The notes under the pieces: model-generated
Told to the model about the DNA's origin: nothing
What the model saw: only the letters and a program-made list of their open reading frames with translations
Databases searched by the model: none
Source of the DNA: an uncultured Opitutia bacterium
Lineage (GTDB): Bacteria > Verrucomicrobiota > Verrucomicrobiae > Opitutales > UBA953
DNA length: 10,059 nucleotides
NCBI GenBank assembly: GCA_903859115.1
Contig: CAIOLH010000113.1
Span: 1-10,059, forward strand
Direction: 5' to 3'
Translations under genes and position numbers: made by a program
Part shown: piece after piece, positions 6,982 through 10,059 of the stretch
Layout of the letters: every line of letters begins with the position of its first letter
Numbering within the stretch: the first letter of the stretch is position 1

Positions 6982-8511
6982 ATGACTCGACTATCAATCA
7001 AACAGGAAGAACTCGATGCACACGAATTGGCTGTGGGTCTAATGAAAGCATTGGGTGAAGAAGAGAGTCATCCCTCATTTGCGTGGGTAAAGTCCGCCTA
7101 TGCAGCCGTTCTCAACGGCCAATCCTGTGCATGCCTAGATTCTAAGGTCATTTCTGATGATAAGATTATCAGTAGGGGTAAGGACAAAGTCGAGATTACG
7201 CCTTTGATCCTTCAAGAATTCGCTAGCGGAAATCTTTTATACCTCCGCCACATGGATGAGATGGAGCAAAATTTAGCGACTAAGATAAAAGTAAAAGCTG
7301 TAGAGCTGGAGTTGGATAAACAGTGGAAGCTTGAACAGATCAAAAAAATTGCTGATCAAGATTCTTTGAATCAAGAGCAACGTGAGGCGTTAGATCGTGT
7401 TGCGAAATTTAATTTTATTATTCTTACGGGTGGTCCCGGTACGGGGAAAACACATACCCTGAAATCAATAATTAAGTACTCTGTAGAAGTCGGAGAAATA
7501 TCGCCAACCCAAATAAGATTAGTTGCTCCAACGGGTCGCGCTTCTCGAAGAATTTCAGATGGTATGGATTCACTGACTGAAGAAATAAAACTCCAACTAA
7601 ATAAGGCCCAAACGATCCACTCGCTCCTCTACGAGCCTGAGGCGTTTGATGATATTAAACTTCTTATCATTGATGAGTCGTCGATGGTAGATTTGATGCT
7701 TTTTAATGATGTCATTGAGAAACTACCCGATGACTGTAAGCTAGTCCTTGTCGGCGATCCTAACCAGTTGCCCTCTGTCGATGTTGGTTCAGTCCTAGCT
7801 GATCTTTGCGAAGCGCCCCACTTAGAGAAAAACAAAGTTAAACTCTTTCAACAGCGTCGTTCGGGTAAGGTTATCATGCAGATTGCTGAGCAAGTGCTAG
7901 CTGGGTCTCAGAATATTGGTATCGAACTTAGTCAGCCTAAGCCTAATGATATAGTAGCTCAGGCAGTTGCTCAGTTTTCTGATTTAGTTAAACTCTGTAA
8001 AAAGGGGGATTACACTGAGGCACTTAAAATAGTAAACAAGGTGCGTGTGCTTTGTTCTCACGTTCGTGGTGAGTTGGGTGCTGAAACATTATCGGCGAAG
8101 ATTGCCGAAAATTTTGATATTAAATTGAATCCCCCGGGTGATGGTGCACTAATAATGGTCACTAAAAATGACCGACATGGAACCGGTCTTTCTAATGGCG
8201 ATGTAGGAGTTAAAGTTGATGGTTTAGTTTATTTTCAAAATCACCCAGTGGGTTATGATATCAGTAGATTACCTGGATATACTCTCGCGTTCGCTACTAC
8301 CATTCACAAAGCACAAGGATCGGAATATGATCACGCTTTCATTATTCTGGGTTCAAGTTTACGTGAGGATTTCCTTAATCGCCAACTTCTCTATACGGGT
8401 ATCACCAGAGCTAAAACGGATTTAACGATATTCGCAGATTCCAAAGTGTTCCAAGATGCATGCGCCAAGGGAGTTCTCAGAGCATCAGGATTAAAAGATC
8501 GCCTGAGCTAG
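6982..8511 (+). CDS. recD: RecBCD subunit RecD: 5'-3' helicase (exodeoxyribonuclease V alpha chain)
   Basis: RecD is the SF1B 5'-3' motor of RecBCD, pulling the complementary strand and controlling nuclease activity. Motifs in order: Walker A GGPGTGKT (150-157), motif Ia LVAPTGRASRR, TIHSLLY, motif II IIDESSMVD (229-237), motif III GDPNQLPSVDVGSVLADL (258-275), the QRRSG arginine region, LSNGDVGVKVDG in the SH3-like insertion, motif V TIHKAQGSEYDH (440-451) and motif VI YTGITRAK (471-478). The roughly 115-residue N-terminal domain lacks motifs, as in E. coli RecD, where it contacts RecC. At 509 residues it is about 100 shorter than E. coli RecD (608). The loss is spread over the N-terminal domain and the region between motif III and the conserved RVLCS segment. 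A RecD2-type protein is unlikely: it would have a long N-terminal extension, and this gene sits in a recCB operon. It starts 8 bp after recB with no clear Shine-Dalgarno, so it probably depends on coupled translation. Confidence 0.95.
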   Translation: MTRLSIKQEELDAHELAVGLMKALGEEESHPSFAWVKSAYAAVLNGQSCACLDSKVISDDKIISRGKDKVEITPLILQEFASGNLLYLRHMDEMEQNLATKIKVKAVELELDKQWKLEQIKKIADQDSLNQEQREALDRVAKFNFIILTGGPGTGKTHTLKSIIKYSVEVGEISPTQIRLVAPTGRASRRISDGMDSLTEEIKLQLNKAQTIHSLLYEPEAFDDIKLLIIDESSMVDLMLFNDVIEKLPDDCKLVLVGDPNQLPSVDVGSVLADLCEAPHLEKNKVKLFQQRRSGKVIMQIAEQVLAGSQNIGIELSQPKPNDIVAQAVAQFSDLVKLCKKGDYTEALKIVNKVRVLCSHVRGELGAETLSAKIAENFDIKLNPPGDGALIMVTKNDRHGTGLSNGDVGVKVDGLVYFQNHPVGYDISRLPGYTLAFATTIHKAQGSEYDHAFIILGSSLREDFLNRQLLYTGITRAKTDLTIFADSKVFQDACAKGVLRASGLKDRLS

Positions 8512-8517
8512 TCTTAC

Positions 8518-8916
8518 CTACGCGTCGCTGTCGTAGTCGCCGTTGTCCCGATCGTCTTGGGCGATGTCTTCCAACCGCTCGTTCAATTCTTCATCGTCTT
8601 CCTCTAATTCCATCGGACCGGGTCGTGGACTCCAAAAGCCGCCCTCGTCGCCGCCATCCCCACCACCAGTCGATCCCGACGATAACCAACCTGCAAATAG
8701 GCCAAAAGTTAGTAAATTGAGTAGGCCATACCCAGAAGACTTGGTCTCCACGATGTCCGGCTTCTGCAGGAGCTGACTTAAAGGCATCCAGTCCTTCATT
8801 CCCTCCGTCCAATAGTAATCGGTATTTAGAAGGACCCCTTGCTCTACACGCCAAGGTATCTCTTTGGCCTCAAACTCCCCAATGACCTTTCCGCCACGTG
8901 CTACTTTTATCGCCAT
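8518..8916 (-). CDS. GYF_2 (DUF4339)-like domain protein with hydrophobic segment and acidic tail
   Basis: This 132-residue protein has three parts. Residues 1-50 resemble the GYF_2/DUF4339 fold: IKVARGGKVIGEFEAKEI, then DYYWTEGMKDWMPLSQLL, with the family's 'W.eGm.dW.pl' signature. Such domains are thought to be peptide- or protein-binding modules. Residues 63-78 are hydrophobic (YGLLNLLTFGLFAGWL) and could be a short membrane anchor. A Gly-rich linker (81-93) leads to a tail with 16 Asp/Glu and only 2 Arg in the last 31 residues. I chose ATG at 8916-8914 because the domain begins directly there. An in-frame ATG at 8940 would add eight residues (MWVCIIDI) but lies only about 8 bases from the likely transcription start. 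Neither start has a Shine-Dalgarno. The gene converges on recD with 6 bp between stop codons, leaving no room for a terminator. Function is unknown. Confidence 0.8.
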   Translation of the reverse strand: MAIKVARGGKVIGEFEAKEIPWRVEQGVLLNTDYYWTEGMKDWMPLSQLLQKPDIVETKSSGYGLLNLLTFGLFAGWLSSGSTGGGDGGDEGGFWSPRPGPMELEEDDEELNERLEDIAQDDRDNGDYDSDA

Positions 8917-8951
8917 AATATCGATAATGCATACCCACATTCGAAATGCAA

Positions 8952-8979
8952 ATTATTGTAGAAATTTTTGTATAATAAT
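8952..8979. promoter_or_regulatory. Dyad with back-to-back -10 boxes: candidate divergent promoter/operator
   Basis: ATTATTGTA (8952-8960) and TATAATAAT (8971-8979) form an inverted repeat with one mismatch around a 10-base AT-rich centre. The right arm contains a perfect plus-strand -10, TATAAT (8971-8976). The left arm, read on the minus strand, contains TACAAT (8960-8955), five of six. Each would place a start outward: near 8948 for the GYF_2 gene and near 8983 for the NERD gene. No good -35 is present in either direction (GCAAAT for plus at 17 bp, AATATT for minus), which may mean activator dependence or that AT-richness produced the match. The symmetry is seen directly; the function is inference. 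Confidence 0.42.
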
Positions 8980-9043
8980 ATTCACAACATCGGCTTCGCT
9001 AAACCGCCCAGCCGTAAGTCGCTATTTTTGACAATCTTGTAAC

Positions 9044-9063
9044 GGCAAGTGGTCGGGCTTGCC
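9044..9063 (+). other. Hairpin in the leader of the NERD-helicase gene
   Basis: GGCAAG (9044-9049) and CTTGCC (9058-9063) are a perfect 6-bp inverted repeat with an 8-base loop. A weaker 5-bp pair lies upstream: CGGCT (8991-8995) and AGCCG (9010-9014). Both would be in the leader if transcription starts near 8983. The hairpin is followed by GGGGAGGG (9067-9074) rather than a T-run, so it is not a terminator. That purine block is 22 bases from the ATG at 9097, too far for a normal Shine-Dalgarno. A structured leader is possible, but short stems like these also occur by chance. Confidence 0.3.
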
Positions 9064-9096
9064 AGCGGGGAGGGCGAGTGACATAAGAGATGCGAT

Positions 9097-10059
9097 ATGG
9101 CACGATGCATTCCGGAACGATTGCACACCGCACAGTACGAGAAATCGGAAAGCGACATCTTTGAGCGTCTGCGTTTCGAACTTTCCGACGAATACATCGT
9201 CATTCCTTGTTTAGAAATTCCACGTCAGAATGGAGTATTCGATTCCGAAGCTGATTTCGTCGTCCTGCATCCCCGAGGTCGCCTAGTGCTCGAAGTCAAA
9301 GGCGGCCAAATCGTCTGCGAAAGCGGTAAATGGATGCGCGAGCGCGGATCACGCTACGAAAAAATGGTCCCACCTTTTTACCAATCTCGCGACAACTCCT
9401 ACGAAATCCGAGATTACTTAGCCAAAATTTTCGGAAAGGAATCCCCCGAAGGTGGTATGGTGTTCGACCAGGCAGTCGTTTTTCCTGACGTCGATTTTAA
9501 TGTCGAAACCATCGAAGTCGCCCTGCGCCGTATCGTCGACCGCAAGGAATTAGCGCAGTCAAACTTTAGCGAAATTTGTGAGCGTCTGTTGGACGACGCT
9601 GCTGAACGTTATCTCAAAAGATTTCCTGAACGAAAATTACCTGAGCCTTTAACTTCAGAGCAACTCGTGGCAGTCGCCCAAAAGTTGCGTCCGGATTTCC
9701 GTCTCACGGCCAACCTCACGGCCGATGAAATGGATATCGAGTTGATCCGTCTTTCCGCATCGCAATTACACGCCCTCGACATGGTAACGGAGAATAAACG
9801 TCTTCGCATTACGGGCGGCCCTGGTTCGGGTAAAACGCTGCTCGCGATGGAGATGTGTCGCCGTGAATTACAAAAAAATCCGACCGCTAAAATCGGACTA
9901 ATCTGTTTTAATCGTTATCTCGGAGGTTTTCTTTATGACGTCGTCCAGCGCGAGAGTCTCACTACTATAACCGCGGGTTCATTCTATACTTTTTGCGACA
10001 CTCTGATTGGTTCACCCGGTGATCAGCGTGAAACGAATCCCGAATATTACGCCCAACGC
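9097..10059 (+). CDS. NERD nuclease-domain / UvrD-like helicase, 5' part (runs off right edge)
   Basis: The frame is open for 321 codons to the window edge. TGA at 9079-9081 closes it upstream, and ATG 9097 is the first start; AAGAGA (9085-9090) is a weak Shine-Dalgarno. Residues about 14-110 match the NERD (nuclease-related) domain, a PD-(D/E)XK-like fold. An acidic helix (YEKSESDIFERL, 14-25) is followed by DSEADFVVLHPRGRLVLEVKGG (split here as DSEADFVV and LVLEVKGG, ending at 70), with candidate catalytic D53, E66 and K68, then G.W. From about 220 an SF1 helicase begins: SASQLHAL resembles a Q-motif, Walker A is GGPGSGKT (240-247), motif Ia is LICFNRYLGGFL (268-279) and Ib-like is TAGSFYTFC (292-300). 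The later motifs are off the window. Such NERD-helicases are predicted DNA repair or plasmid/phage-related enzymes with little direct characterisation. GC content is higher than in recBCD. It may share a divergent promoter with the GYF_2 gene. Confidence 0.88.
   Translation, partial: MARCIPERLHTAQYEKSESDIFERLRFELSDEYIVIPCLEIPRQNGVFDSEADFVVLHPRGRLVLEVKGGQIVCESGKWMRERGSRYEKMVPPFYQSRDNSYEIRDYLAKIFGKESPEGGMVFDQAVVFPDVDFNVETIEVALRRIVDRKELAQSNFSEICERLLDDAAERYLKRFPERKLPEPLTSEQLVAVAQKLRPDFRLTANLTADEMDIELIRLSASQLHALDMVTENKRLRITGGPGSGKTLLAMEMCRRELQKNPTAKIGLICFNRYLGGFLYDVVQRESLTTITAGSFYTFCDTLIGSPGDQRETNPEYYAQR

Noticed and set aside
6834..7058. Plus-strand open frame spanning the recB-recD junction
   Set aside because: It overlaps two clearly coding genes in another frame and has no recognisable motif.
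8543..8776. Plus-strand open frame rich in Ser and Pro opposite the GYF_2 gene
   Set aside because: It is the antisense of the Gly/Asp-rich coding region, whose base composition avoids stops. The minus-strand frame has a recognisable domain and this one has none.
9028..9033. Perfect -35 TTGACA upstream of the NERD gene
   Set aside because: No acceptable -10 lies 15-19 bases downstream (the sequence there is GC-rich, around GGTCGG), so it is probably chance.
9090..9092. ATG at 9090 as start of the NERD gene
   Set aside because: It is in a different frame from the NERD coding sequence, which starts at ATG 9097.
1..10059. CRISPR arrays, tRNAs, insertion sequences, integrases
   Set aside because: I saw no regularly spaced repeats, tRNA cloverleaf, transposase motif or terminal inverted repeats anywhere in the window.

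Overview
The window looks like a chromosomal segment from a PVC-group bacterium, most likely Verrucomicrobiota. That placement is an inference from two weak markers. One is a truncated secreted sialate O-acetylesterase, a family often multicopy in Verrucomicrobia, Planctomycetes and Lentisphaerae. The other is a small GYF_2-type protein, also common there. No rRNA or other phylogenetic marker is present.

Layout. Positions 1-126 (minus) hold the first 42 codons of the sialate O-acetylesterase, which runs off the left edge. Positions 127-299 are a divergent intergenic region with a G-rich/C-rich hairpin next to that gene's start and an AT-rich stretch with a good -10 box for the rightward operon. 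Positions 300-8511 (plus) are a complete, tightly packed recC-recB-recD operon: recC and recB overlap by four bases (ATGA) and recB and recD are 8 bp apart. A small minus-strand gene (8518-8916) converges on recD with only 6 bp between stop codons. It encodes a GYF_2-like domain, a short hydrophobic stretch, a Gly-rich linker and a very acidic tail. A 150-180 bp divergent promoter region follows, with an imperfect dyad containing -10-like boxes for both directions. From 9097 to the right edge (plus) is the 5' part of a NERD nuclease-domain/SF1 helicase gene.

How the genes work together. RecB carries all SF1A helicase motifs and a complete C-terminal nuclease site, RecD carries all SF1B motifs, and RecC is the helicase-like subunit without a P-loop. 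Together they should form a working RecBCD helicase-nuclease that resects double-strand breaks for RecA and degrades foreign linear DNA. The neighbouring NERD-helicase is a second predicted nuclease-helicase, so this is a DNA repair or defence neighbourhood. Its functional link to RecBCD is conjecture.

Most notable points: the RecC positions that match E. coli Chi-contact residues are largely not conserved; RecC has an extra Lys/Ser-rich C-terminal tail; only recB has a strong Shine-Dalgarno sequence; and recBCD is more AT-rich than both flanks in the stretches I counted, suggesting transfer. I found no convincing evidence of a wholly new system.
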